Positions 31,296 to 41,854 of a DNA stretch of 64,000 nucleotides are shown here, in pieces. This DNA is from Phytophthora sp. 'mugwort' (taxonomy: Eukaryota > Oomycota > Peronosporomycetes > Peronosporales > Peronosporaceae). The notes under the pieces are model-generated. The model had not been told where the DNA came from and ran no database searches. It was given only the letters and a program-made list of their open reading frames with translations. The position numbers were made by a program, and so were the translations under genes. Within the stretch, counting starts at the first letter, position 1. Each line of letters opens with the position of its first letter. The DNA lies in contig JAUCEF010000001.1 in NCBI GenBank assembly GCA_033558025.1, positions 2,480,001-2,544,000 of the forward strand. The letters are read 5' to 3'.

Positions 31296-31816
31296 GAGGC
31301 CGATGTGACATTTGGCCTGCAACAATCTACGCCAAACCGAGCACCAGCACCAACACTAGCACCTTGTACCGATGCTGATTGGGTGACATTTGCAGTAGAG
31401 GTCGGAAGATCTCAAACTTGGGCGAGTCTGGAAGAAGCTGCCAGATGGTGTGGTTATGTTGGAATTAGTATGTGTTGCTATTGAAATCAGTGCCAGTAGG
31501 AGGCAAATTCGATATGCTCTCTATGACATTAGGACCTGTCCAAGACCAACATTTAGACCAACAGAGAGCGGAACAATTCGACCCAACGCAGCTCAAGCTG
31601 CTTTCAATGTCAACTTCGACATGCGCCGTATCCTAGCAATCGCTGCAAATCAAGCTCTCCCAAATGGTGTAAACCCAATCGCTGTTGTCATCATGCGCAC
31701 CGTGAGGGATCTAGTCATCAATAGCTTTTGATAAGAGTTCTTTTGAAATAGTAGAAGAGTCTCGTGATAATATATTTTCTATTAAAAGAAAGCAGTATGA
31801 AATCTCAGCTGAGTTG

Positions 31817-32482
31817 TTACCCTTCCTGTCCTGTCTCCGCCTGCAGCTTCTCGATGAGCTTGGGCATCTCCAGTCGAAGTTTCGTCACTCTCTGAGGCGT
31901 CGCATAGTCCTTAAGTGATATTCGCTCCATCTGGCCCGCATGATGGCGACAGGAATACTCGGCCAGCACCAGCACGTACACGCCGCAGTCGTAGCCGTTT
32001 TGCTGCTGCGGGGCGTCCTGAACCTCCTCCACTCGGCCAGAAGCTCCATCGCCGTCGCGTCTCCCCGCCGCTTGTAGGAGACGCTCAAAGGATCGGGCCA
32101 CGCGCCGCGCCGCGTGTTTGTTGTGGCCTGAGCTCGAGTCCAAGTGGCGGAACTTGCTGTCGCGGTAGAGCAGCAACGACCAATGGCTGCTATCTCCGCC
32201 CAGCGCGTCGTTATCCGTGACTGGAATGATGCAGAGCTGTCTGCTCGCCAGATTGAGGCCTCCTGCTAGGTCCTGGTACTCATCCTCGTCCTCGCATTGA
32301 TGCAACAGACACGAGACCACGGCTGGATCCATAAGCAGCACGCCGCTTGGAGCCGCCGTCTGCGTCAGATACTGCAGGTAGAAGTTGATGGCGTTGTCGT
32401 TAAGCCACTGGCGGCCCTTGAACAGCGCCACATCCGACTCGTACAGCTGCACGTCGTGATAGTGGAGCACCTGGCGCGCCAT
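31817..32482 (-). CDS. NEDP1/SENP8-like deneddylase (C48 cysteine protease)
   Basis: A 221-residue single-exon protein, the same size as human SENP8 (212). The catalytic set is complete: His100 in SSHWSLLL, Asp115 in HLDSSSG, Gln161 and Cys166 in QQQNGYDCGVYV. The substrate-binding N-terminus (GRQWLNDNAINFYLQYL) is conserved. SENP8 processes the NEDD8 precursor and removes NEDD8 from non-cullin targets, in cytosol and nucleus. The ATG at 32482 is chosen; the frame runs further to a TTG at 32515. It is transcribed head to head with Rpn13, with 135 bp between the ATGs. ULP1/SENP proteases for SUMO are the alternative, but the short length and QNxYDCG context favour NEDD8. Confidence 0.88.
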   Translation of the reverse strand: MARQVLHYHDVQLYESDVALFKGRQWLNDNAINFYLQYLTQTAAPSGVLLMDPAVVSCLLHQCEDEDEYQDLAGGLNLASRQLCIIPVTDNDALGGDSSHWSLLLYRDSKFRHLDSSSGHNKHAARRVARSFERLLQAAGRRDGDGASGRVEEVQDAPQQQNGYDCGVYVLVLAEYSCRHHAGQMERISLKDYATPQRVTKLRLEMPKLIEKLQAETGQEG

Positions 32483-32617
32483 GTCGGTGTTGATGATACA
32501 GTGTAATTCAATCAAACGTTGGATCTACAGACTGTACAGTACTAAACAACGTTGTTTTTCACGCCAATCGGACGCCAGTATCTTCCGCCCCAATTACAAA
32601 AAAGCCTCGAGAATAAC
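32483..32617. promoter_or_regulatory. Bidirectional promoter of NEDP1-like and Rpn13 genes
   Basis: 135 bp separate the two start codons. The stretch must supply 5' UTRs and core promoters for both. It contains a GTACAGT-type dyad near 32527-32540 and a CAAT-like CCAAT on the plus strand near 32573 and 32590. Regulatory function is inferred from arrangement. Confidence 0.5.
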
Positions 32618-34835
32618 ATGGCGTCCTCGCTCTTCCCGCAGTTCGGCAATGTGTTCGCGCCCAGCACCGCCGGTCGAGTACGCGCAGTGCCGCAGTCTAT
32701 GATTGCACCCCCCCCCCCCCCCCCTCGACCCGATATCTAACGCTGCTGCTGTCCTTGTTTTGTCTGCTTTAGAACGAGCTGGTGTCGTTCAACGCCGGCA
32801 AGATGACGGTCAAACCCTCGGCCAACGGCAAGTTCCTCGTGACGCCACAGCTGGAGAAGGGCAAGGTGTGTCTCTCGCGTGGCGACGATCAGCTGCTGCA
32901 TTTCCAGTGGGTGGACCGCCAAACGGGCGCCAGCCCCGAGGACTTCATTATCTTCCCAGACGACGCGCACTTTGCCAAGGTCGACACGGGCCGCCCGGAT
33001 GACCGCGTGTACATACTGCAGTACAAGAACTCGTCCCGCCGCTTCTTCTTCTGGATGCAGGTACAAATTAACTCAGTGACGTATCGGCTACCACCACTTA
33101 CTTATGTCCCTCTCTCATCTGTCCATTAGAACAAGGATGCATCACGTGACGAGGAGCTTGTGAAGAAGGTGAACGACTGCATGAACAACGCACAGGCGGC
33201 CTCCAGTAGCGACGGCGGCCGCGGCTCTGGCAACAACGTCCAGCTGGACCATAACGCCATCATGCAAATGCTTGGAGCCATGGGCGCCGGAGACCAGGGA
33301 CGCGGAGGCGCCGGCGGCAGCGGCGGTCAGGCCGTGCAGATGTCGGAGCTGCAGAATATCCTGCAGAACATGGGGCTGCCTGCAGGCGCTCAGTCAGCGG
33401 CCTCGTCGCCTGCTACGTCGGCCGTATCGTCGTCTCAGGCGTCACAGAACGGCGGTGGTAGCTCGGCAGCGGCCACCACGGCGTCTACGCAGCATGAGCA
33501 CGATGTTGGCGGCATGGAAGTGGACGAGATGGACGAGGACGAGCTGCTGCGTCTGGCGATCGAGGAAAGCATGCGCGACGGAGGAAGCACCAACCCGAAC
33601 GCCTCTGGCGACAACGCTACAGGAGGTAACAGTGATGCAGAGACCGGCAACAGACACGCGGACCGAGGCGGAAACAGTGACAGTGGCACCGGTGGAGGCA
33701 ACATGGACACTTCGTCCTAAGCTACTGGTGTCCAAAGAGAGCGAATGGAAGGCTGGGGTAGGTAGCATGTAATTTCTTCATCAAAGTACTCCATTTGTTC
33801 GGCCCCGTGCAGCTTCTCAGCCTTCCACTCACGTGAGTAGCTCTCTTTTTTTGTTGTTTTCCCGACCGCTTGAAACGTTAGGTTTTTTCACAACTTTGTG
33901 TGTTGTGCTGCTCTAAAATGTGTAGATTTGCTGGTCACGGTCCTGCGGCGTCTTAAAGCCTGCCTGCTATTTCTTGCTGCGCCAGGAGGAAGACGAATGC
34001 CGTATTGATCTTTATTCGCTGTTGTCTTGCTGCAGGTTCTTCCAGTACAGATCCGGCGTCCTCAGTACCTGCGCCGCCTCCTACTGCAGCGCCGCCCCAA
34101 ACTACCCCGGTTGTTCCAGCAGCCGCGCCAGCTCCGGCTGCACCAGCTCCACCGCCTACCTCTACGACTCCTGCTGCTGGGACCCTTACAACGGCCGATC
34201 TCCAGCGTGCGATGGCTTCTTTCCAGCAGTTCGCCGTAAGTTGTTTCTTCGCGTGCGTAGTGGAGAAAATGCGGCAATATTGAGATGACTTTTGGCTTGG
34301 AATAGTGCTGACTGATGTTATTGTCATTTTTCCACAGCAACCAAAGCCTGTGTCCCTGACGAAGCTGCTTAGTGCTGACAACATGAACACTGTTCTTGAC
34401 GACCCCGTGAGCGTTGAAACACTGCTCCCATACCTTCCTGAAGGCTCACAAACTCCGGCCGAGCTTCGTGCAACGGTAAAATTGAGTTTTAACCCTATAT
34501 AACTCGTTGCGTCTGACATTATTACTGGTTTTAATAGTTGCGATCGCCGCAGTTGCGTCAAAGCATTGGGTCTCTTGTGAGCGCTTTACAGACCGGCAAC
34601 TTTAAGGCTGTCATGGCCAATTTTGGGCTGGACCCTTCTGCTGGTGCTGCCAAACTCGCATTTGGTGACGGTAAGTTGCCACCAGAGCTTGTAAACCTGG
34701 TGCAGTGGATTTGACTGTGCGTTCGCTACTTGGAAATCAGGCGTGGGTGCGCTTTTAGCCGCGATTCAGGCTTGGGCAGACCAGCAAGATGTCTCCATGG
34801 CCGCACCGAGTGACCAGAGCGAGACGAACAAGTAA
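32618..34835 (+). CDS. RPN13: Proteasomal ubiquitin receptor Rpn13/ADRM1
   Basis: Seven-exon model: 32618-32677, 32773-33060, 33130-33625, 34036-34235, 34338-34475, 34538-34670, 34741-34835 (1410 nt, 469 residues; human ADRM1 has 407). The Pru domain (about 21-116) shows FNAGKM, LLHFQWVDRQTG, DFIIFPDDAHF and RRFFFWMQ and binds ubiquitin and Rpn2. A Gly/Ser linker holds a UIM-like helix DEDELLRLAIEESMRD (about 255-270). The C-terminal DEUBAD domain (exons 5-7; VSLTKLLSADNM, VETLLPYLPEG, LRQSIGSLVSALQTGNFKAV) recruits UCH37. The exon 3 donor at 33626 (AG|GTAACA) is phase-correct; if intron 3 (410 bp) is retained, translation stops at 33720 and the DEUBAD is lost. A second, weaker phase-correct donor lies near 33690. 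Intron 1 carries a run of 17 C. Confidence 0.9.
32708..32724 (+). repeat. Poly-C run in Rpn13 intron 1
   Basis: Seventeen consecutive C inside a 95 bp intron, close to the acceptor. Seen directly; length may vary or be uncertain. Confidence 0.9.
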
Positions 34836-34912
34836 ACGGAAACTAATTTCTCTGTGGCAGTAAAGAGATTTCTACAAGACACGTTCTATTGCATTTCGTC
34901 CACTTTAATACT

Positions 34913-37900
34913 TTATCCACGACGTGGGTATGGGTGTCCCTGGAACTGAAGCTCTTCACCCGTGTGAACTTTTAGGTCATTGGCAAGTTTGTGCGTCTGC
35001 AACGTCACCGCACCGATATGCTTCCGAGTCTGCTTATGGGAAAAGAGATATAAGAAAGACCAGAAACCCAAGAATTAAGACAAAGTGTGTTTCCACGTAC
35101 CCAGTCAACGAAGGCAGACGGAGTCATGGCGTCAAACTCATTGACCCAAGTCGGTGGCAAAACATCTGAACTTGGTTCACACACGTTTCCCGGCTGCGAC
35201 AGCGCAGACACAAGTGCGAACTCCGAAGGTGTGAGCCATTCATTTGGTCGCAAGTCGCCACGCTCAGCGTACCCGGATAACGCGAGTTTCATCCGTTGAC
35301 GGATAGCAACCAACGGAGTGACACGTTCCCAATGCTCCAGCGCCGATATGAAGGCGTCGGCATCTTGCAGCGTGGATAATCGTTCTAACATGGATAATTT
35401 GTTGGAAAAGGGAAACTGGAGCACGCGCCAGATGACGTCCAGCCGAGCCTGGAGACTGAGTGCGTGGCCGGTCAACGTATTCCCCGCCGAACGACCTCCA
35501 GAGCCGCGACTTGTCCGACGTTGCACAGTCGGTGGTCTCTTGCTCTTGCCATGTTTTCGATTCCGTTTGCCAGACGAAATGCTCATGAAACTACGCGCTG
35601 AGAAGCTCGTACGATTGCTATCAACGCTTTCCGAGTCGTCATCACCGTATTCCGTTCCGTCTTCTCCTTCCTCGCTATTATCTTCTTCCTCACCCTGACC
35701 ACAACCTTCTTCATCGAAGCGATCCTTGTCTTCGTTGTGTTCCGCTTCTTCCTCCATGATGCCATCATCTACGTTACCAGAGTTTGTTCCTGGTGGGACG
35801 TGCCACGCCCACGTCTGAGCTGTATCTCTACGGTATGCGATCCGGGCTTCGGAATGCCGGCCGATCATGTTGCTGTCTAGCTGGACACGTGGAGCGCCTA
35901 TGAGAGACTCTTTACGTCTCTCGTGCTTCAAAATTGACTGCGACGGAGCCAAAAGGTTAGTTTGCTCTAACACCGACATCCGTATACGAGAACCAAGGCG
36001 CGAACGTTTTTGTGGCGAGAAAATTGGCACTTCAGAAGCGCCTTTCATCGCCATTGAAGCCGAGAAAACTGGTTCGGACGCGGATGCACTGAGTGGGGGG
36101 CAATAAGCACCAGTAGATAACGTTTGTTGCTGACTTCCACGAGGCGGAGACATTCCACTTGATGATAGAAATGGCATTGAGCTGCTTGTTGTCATTATCT
36201 TGGCTGGCGCTGTCTGTGACAAAGTCCTTCTACCCGACGTCCCCACGACGCGAACCGCTGCAGCTGCTGTGCGCGTTCGTCTCTCACTAACAACGAGACG
36301 CTCGCGGATACGGGTCTGAAGCTCTGTATACATTTCTTTGTCTCGTTCGTGTTGGTTGCTGCTACCTGATCCACCTTCGTCCGGTACTCCACCAAGGTCC
36401 TTGTCAGTCTCACTTGTTCGTGTGTCTTCGCTTTTCCGCCAGTTGAAATGTTGGTCCTCTAACCGCTGCCGAAGTGGCACAGAAATGCCTAAGCCAGAGC
36501 AATTTCTCGACCCAAAATGTCCGAGTGTATCCCAACGCTGACGTTCACCACACCGACCAAGAGCTTCAGCAGCTCGAGTGCCAACTGCCTGGTAGCTGGG
36601 ACATCGTCGCGTCCACTCGTCTGCTGGGTCCAGAATTCGTGCATGTTCCATCTCGGCTTCGGCACTATCCACGTTAAAAGTGCCTGATACTTTGCTAGTC
36701 GACGTCCCACCTGTCGCCAGAAACGAAAGTACCTGTGCCACATGAGGGTGTCGTGCGTAAAGATCTCCATCATTGGTGCTTGTGTTCATACCGACGCCAT
36801 TAGAGCCAACATCTTCTCGTACCATACTCTGCGACGTGACTGCAGGCGGTGCGCGCATCCGCTCCAAGCCAGGACTTTTCTTCTCGTCGGCATTCCCCGT
36901 GTTCCGCTGGCAAGATAGCGGCAAAGAAGATGGTTCACTGTTCTTGCTAGTCTTCTTGCTGGGGCTTCCTCCAGTCGTTCTGAGAGCAGGGAGCTTCGAA
37001 ACGCGAACGGGCTTTGGTTTCCTACGCTTGGTCACGGACTTAAATGCTGCCGAAGCAGATGCTGCCTGACTTAGCGGTCTCAGTAGCTGACTGGGCCACG
37101 TCGAGGTCTTCGCTGTCGTTGACGTTGATAGATGCAGTACCTCTCGCATAGCCTCATCTCGAAGTTTATCCAACTTACATCGACGCTGCAGATCTACGAG
37201 ACAGAGCGTTTGTGCTCGCTGGATATTGGCCGTCGAATCGAAGATCCCGTTCGCATCAAGCGCCTTCTTGATACGGGCAAAGTTTGCATCCACGTCGCTG
37301 GCAATGAGTCGAATTTTCGCCTGCATTGCCAGCATGACCCGCTCACGGTCTTCCACTGACAATCTCTGCAAACTGCGGTCCGCTGGTTCCATCGAAAAGA
37401 GCGCCACACCTCCTCCTGTGTTGGCACGCGCTTCAAAGTCCCGCATCTTGTGACTTAGCACGACGTCGGGTAGGTGCATTTTGTCGTCTAGCCCACCGGT
37501 TGCAGTCGAAGCACGACGAGGATCTACAATCTCACCTAAAGTGGCGGCTGTTGTGGTCTCTGCTGCTGCTGGAGCACTGGAGGTTCGTCTCCCCACTGCA
37601 AGAATTGCCGAGTCTTTGGTGAATATCGAGACACCTTCTTTTGCAGCATTGGCACGGCGTTGTGCACGCTCAATTCGATCTCTCAACTTGGTAGGCAAAC
37701 GTATCGGCTCCAGTGGTTGAGACGCACGCGTGTCGACCAGGAGAAGCGACGATGAGGCGTCGGAGAAGGATCTGCTGGCTGCTGCTACTCGGTCGTCACT
37801 CATGGGGTTTGCTGATCGCTGGAAAAGAATACATGAATATATCACAAGACGAGAATACCCGGAACTCGCAGACGACATGTTGGTACTCACTGAAAATAGT

Positions 37901-37947
37901 TCTCCAGCATTCAAAGCCCAAGCTCCGTCCGTCCATGAGTGACCCAT
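34913..37947 (-). CDS. Unknown large protein (964 aa, three exons)
   Basis: No known domain recognised. Model: complement 37947-37891, 37818-35101, 35032-34913 (2895 nt, 964 residues). Intron 1 (72 bp, GTGAGT..CCAG) is a multiple of three without a stop, so it can be read through; an alternative start is MSDDRVAAASRSF at 37803. Intron 2 (68 bp, GTACGT..TAAG) replaces a spurious read-through tail with the plausible end QTRKHIGAVTLQTHKLANDL..YPRRG. The protein has basic and helical regions (about 40-90; 170-260), long disordered Ser/Thr-rich parts, a run of acidic residues (about 705-750), a basic patch and a helical C-terminal region (about 815-935). Probably nuclear or cytoskeletal, by composition only. 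It converges with Rpn13 (77 bp) and starts 99 bp after the ZnT stop. Confidence 0.7.
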
Positions 37948-38046
37948 GCGTATTGTTTCCAGTTTACCTAAACGTTTGGTTACACGGCAAAAAGTGATAT
38001 ATAACTGGTAGCATCATGACTTCCGAGATTTGACTCAGACCACTCA

Positions 38047-40443
38047 CTACCAACGCTGAGCTCCTGAAAAGTCTGTGGAGTTGGCCTGCTGTCGTCGCTG
38101 CGGCGGAAAAGAACCTTGCGGTGGGACTAGCGTGGACGCTGAATGGAACTGAAGCCCGTGGTCGTGGTCGTGGTTATGGCCATGGCTGTGAGCGTCATGG
38201 AACTTCAGTAGAAGTTCTGGCGAGGCGACGGAGCGCAAGTCATCACTCACGGGATTCTCGTGAGTGCTCATCGTCGTAGCCACAGACTGCCAGGGGTAGT
38301 TGCGTGGGTGTTGCGGCAGCTGGACTTCCAACGAAGACTCCACTCCATGACTATGACCCCGACTGTGGCCATGACTATGCGTGCAACTGGTCATAACCTC
38401 CGACGGCTCAGTGCTTAAACTTTCTAGTCCCATCGTGGCAATCACTTGAGGCTTTGAGATCTGTACAGACAGAAACTTATCGAGCTGCGCATGACGTCGG
38501 AAGATCCCTCGGGTCTGTTGAAGAACTCGCTGCTCATCCGCTGAAGGAGCAACCTCAAGATGTAACGTAGCAATCCACATCTCTCCTGCGTGATGCCATA
38601 TATTCCACTGAGCAACCCGTTCGACCCCTGCTACCGACGCTTGGACTTGTTGTAATGCCGCGTTTACGCTACTTTCTAGCTCTTGTGGAGCACCTTGCAG
38701 AAGTTGGCGAGCAGTATCACGGAGTAAGGGAAGCGTGCTGCCCAAAATTAGCAGCGAGATCAGTGCAGAAGAGATCGAGTCAGCCACATGCCACTCGTAC
38801 AATTGGATCAGTATTGACGAAATGATGACGCCCACACTGCCGAGCGTATCTGCCAGGACGTGGAGGTACACGCCATACATGTTACTGTTGCCACCGTAAT
38901 GGCTGCCTTCAAATGCATCTTCACCGTGGGCCTGGTGGTGGCTATTACCGTGACTGTAGCTGTGGTCGCCACCGTCTAAGTGTTCTTCATCCCTTCCATG
39001 ACTATGACTGTGGCCATGTACATGATCATGGAAGAAAAAAAGGCCCACTAGGTTCACGAGCAGTCCAGCCGTCGACGTGAGCAACAAATGGTCCGTTCTG
39101 ACTTCAGGTGGGTCCATGAAGCGGGATGCAGCTTCAGTGATCAGGTGGACCGAGACCACCAGCAACAACAGCGAGTTTAAAAACCCTGATAACACCTCCA
39201 CACGACCGTATCCATAGGTAAATTTCGCGTCAGGTGGTAACTGTCCGATGTACGAGGCCACGAGGCCAATCACAAGGGCGCCATTATCAAACAGCATGTG
39301 GCCTGCATCACCCATCAGCCCCAGTGAATTGGTATATAGTCCCACGACGAGCTCCACGAACATGAAGCCGACATTGACCGACAGGAAGATGAGCATCTGG
39401 CGAGAGGCACGTTTTGCCCACAGTACTCGAAACACTCGCGCCACACTCGCCATCATTCCATCCTCAAATCCAGACTCAGAACTGAATCGATACGTGTCCA
39501 GGTACACTTGGCCGTCTATTCCACCTCGAAAGGATGCCCCAACACATCGCCACCGAGCCAGCAGCACGTAGAGAATTAACCCGCAGGCCATGGCGCTCAA
39601 TACTCCACGGAGCCATCCTCGCTCTGAAATGACACCAATAGTTGCCAACAATATCCCCGTCGATGAGCACACGAGCTGCGCCTTGACTTGACCTCCGGAT
39701 GAGAGCAACTTGACCGTCCTCTTGAAGTATCCAGCAGCAAATTGACTCAGAGCGGCAGCAACCAGGTAAAGCGTCCACATGGATGTGCTCATCATCCCTC
39801 CATCAGCACCGGCCCGGTCGTTAGCAAGCTGCTGGGCATGAGCCGCGCTCTCAGGCGTCAGGAACGCCAGCACTGCAGCGAGAATCACGGCGCCGGCGAT
39901 GGGCAGCGGCGACGCGTCACTCAGCGGGGACGACTCGGAGGCCAGCTGCAGCCCCAGCGCCGCCCCCAGCAGCAACAAAGTGTGCAACAGCGCCCCGTAC
40001 TGATCCGCATTGACGCCAGCCACCAGGACGTGGCCTAGAAGCAGCAGCACTGCACCGTTCCGATCCCCAGTATCGTGCCAGCGCTTGAGTTGCAGCACCA
40101 GCACGTCCACGTGGTGCAACAGGAAGGCAAAAAGCAGCCCGAAGTGACGCAGCGCCTGCACCATCACATAGAGACTGGCGAGTCCGCGTGCAGCATCTAA
40201 AGCTGCGCGTTGCGGCTCGAACTGAAGACGACGCGCGTGTCTTGAATTGCGTGAAGTGGCGCTTGCGGCAAAGTGCAGCGCAAGCTGCAGCAGCAGCAGC
40301 TGGGCCACCACCGAGAAGTCGCGCGTCGAATGCAGCAGTAGGGAGCGTAGCAGCGCCAGTAGCAGCAGCGAGCACGAGGCCCACGCAGCTGCGGAGGCGG
40401 TGGAGGCTCCACTGGAGCCGCTGCTGTCGGCTGGCAGGTCCAT
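38047..40443 (-). CDS. Cation diffusion facilitator, ZnT5/Msc2-like zinc transporter
   Basis: A 798-residue intronless gene. As in ZnT5 (SLC30A5) and yeast Msc2, an extra hydrophobic N-terminal half (about 1-310, several membrane segments) precedes a normal six-helix CDF core (about 345-590). The intramembrane zinc site is complete: HxxxD in GDAGHMLFDN (about 378-386) and HxxxD in HVLADTLGS (about 525-533). The loop between TM4 and TM5 is His-rich (DHVHGHSHSHG, about 471-505). The C-terminal cytoplasmic domain holds two further His clusters (HSHGHSRGHSHG and HSHGHNHDHDHG). The family moves zinc from cytosol into the early secretory pathway by proton antiport, often as a heterodimer with ZnT6-like partners. 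ATG at 40443 directly follows a stop-containing leader. Confidence 0.92.
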   Translation of the reverse strand: MDLPADSSGSSGASTASAAAWASCSLLLLALLRSLLLHSTRDFSVVAQLLLLQLALHFAASATSRNSRHARRLQFEPQRAALDAARGLASLYVMVQALRHFGLLFAFLLHHVDVLVLQLKRWHDTGDRNGAVLLLLGHVLVAGVNADQYGALLHTLLLLGAALGLQLASESSPLSDASPLPIAGAVILAAVLAFLTPESAAHAQQLANDRAGADGGMMSTSMWTLYLVAAALSQFAAGYFKRTVKLLSSGGQVKAQLVCSSTGILLATIGVISERGWLRGVLSAMACGLILYVLLARWRCVGASFRGGIDGQVYLDTYRFSSESGFEDGMMASVARVFRVLWAKRASRQMLIFLSVNVGFMFVELVVGLYTNSLGLMGDAGHMLFDNGALVIGLVASYIGQLPPDAKFTYGYGRVEVLSGFLNSLLLLVVSVHLITEAASRFMDPPEVRTDHLLLTSTAGLLVNLVGLFFFHDHVHGHSHSHGRDEEHLDGGDHSYSHGNSHHQAHGEDAFEGSHYGGNSNMYGVYLHVLADTLGSVGVIISSILIQLYEWHVADSISSALISLLILGSTLPLLRDTARQLLQGAPQELESSVNAALQQVQASVAGVERVAQWNIWHHAGEMWIATLHLEVAPSADEQRVLQQTRGIFRRHAQLDKFLSVQISKPQVIATMGLESLSTEPSEVMTSCTHSHGHSRGHSHGVESSLEVQLPQHPRNYPWQSVATTMSTHENPVSDDLRSVASPELLLKFHDAHSHGHNHDHDHGLQFHSASTLVPPQGSFPPQRRQQANSTDFSGAQRW

Positions 40444-41854
40444 TTTGACGTGTGACGTGTGGTGTTTGGAGGTTGAAAAGTGGTTAGCTTTTTTTCGTTG
40501 GTTTAATCTGCACGAAAAGTGATTTAACTTTTGTTTCGAGTGGTAAAAAAAATGCCGCTAATTGGGTTAGCATCTAAGATTCGATGAGAGCGACCAGGAA
40601 AGCTACCGTAAAAGACAACTTGTTTTCACCAGCTGTTTCATCCATTCGTCTTTGGAGAGACTAGTCTGGTGATGTTGCTCGAGTCTCCTCCACTCAGACT
40701 TTAGGTTTTAGACCGAGTGCCTGGTCGGAGCTGGCTGTTATTAATGTGCACCGAAAAGCTTACGATACTCGCGCGGTCGTAAAAAAATTAAAAACCATTT
40801 TCAGAGAGTTCATAAAAACAAATATAAGTCAACGTTAACAATCATCGTCAGGTACTGACTGACCTGAGAGGGTCAGAGGGAAGACGGCCTGTTACCTTTG
40901 GGAACAACGTTGGACAGTAATTTACAACCACATGAGGATAATCCTGGTGATTCAACCACCTCCGAACGGCGACTCAAATCAATCTTACCCAAAATAGATT
41001 GGGTAAGTGTGATTAAATTGACTAAAACAATTTATAGCATCAAATTGAAGCCGTACATTTGTAACTTGAAGCCGTGGCATAATGGAGGATGCTTAAGATA
41101 TGAAAGTGTAATGCGTTCACTCAGGACCAACCACAAAGACGGCGAGTTCATGAGCAAGGCGGCCGCCATTCTTTCAGCATGTAATAACTACCTGCTATGC
41201 GCCGAGATTCGAAACGCCTCGGCTTTAACGTCTTACATGTTGAATTACCGCGATTGATTGGAAGATGAAACAAAATGGCACACTCTAGATTGCCCACAGT
41301 ACGTCGCCAAAGCGCACGTCATTCGCTTGGGGGCAGAAGCGTGCCATGTCGTCTTCCTGCTGCGTCGGCTTCGGAGGGTGAGAGCAGTGTAAGCGAATAA
41401 GATGGCGACGGTAGTTGAGGATCTACGGAAGGCCGACCATAGTAAAAAGAAAAAGCCGTCGCTCACAGAGCAACATGTGCATAGTTCGTTGCTTAATGCT
41501 AACCGACGCAGAAGAGCATATTAGAGCCTAACCACAGGATGCGTTTCACTTGGCACTCTTCGTCCAACCACGTTACATTTTTTCCTTTCGATCCCTTAGT
41601 CCTGGCCAGAATTATTCGGACAGCCGAAAAATCGCAATAACTTATGTTCTATAGCGAATCAGTGCTCGCTGTTTAGATATGTGTAGCCAACTATTATTAT
41701 GGCAAATAGTGCGTTTGCGCTAACATTCGCATGCTTCGGTGGCATCCGATACAACTGCAATTTGGGAACTTGGCCGAAATGAATCGGACGATGGAGCATA
41801 CTTTATTTCATATTAACAGAATGATTGTCACACTCAATTAGTGTCTCCCACTAA
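40444..41854. other. Long non-coding or unassigned stretch
   Basis: About 1.4 kb between the ZnT gene start and the Tc1 relic. A plus-strand open frame at 40898-41257 (119 codons, LPKIDWVSVIKLTKTIYS) begins with TTG, has no recognised domain and contains a 9-bp hairpin CTTACCCAA/TTGGGTAAG (40984-41007). It may be a decayed exon. The ZnT promoter must lie at the left end. Confidence 0.35.

Larger units (their letters stand above)
28974..31731 (+). pseudogene. Repeat-family ORF of unknown function, split by an LTR-like insertion
   Basis: Two parts of one coding region lie either side of a 1705 bp insertion. Part one (28974-29590) starts MSVYPALSILGC with a hydrophobic N-terminus, includes ILDIVDALMLDDVTSYFDKD, then after a one-base shift near 29385 continues LRIALRFMYLTDDGRIVIVD and APPDKE. 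Part two (31296-31731) begins inside a GLQQSTPNR segment, contains VEVGRSQTWASLEEAA and ends FDMRRILAIAANQALPNGV..VINSF, with a stop near 31460 between. I recall similar multicopy ORFs in Phytophthora genomes (memory, not checked). Function unknown; probably element-associated. Broken by the insertion, one shift and one stop. Confidence 0.55.

Noticed and set aside
40898..41257. 119-codon plus-strand frame
   Set aside because: TTG start and no recognised domain; kept only as part of an unassigned stretch.
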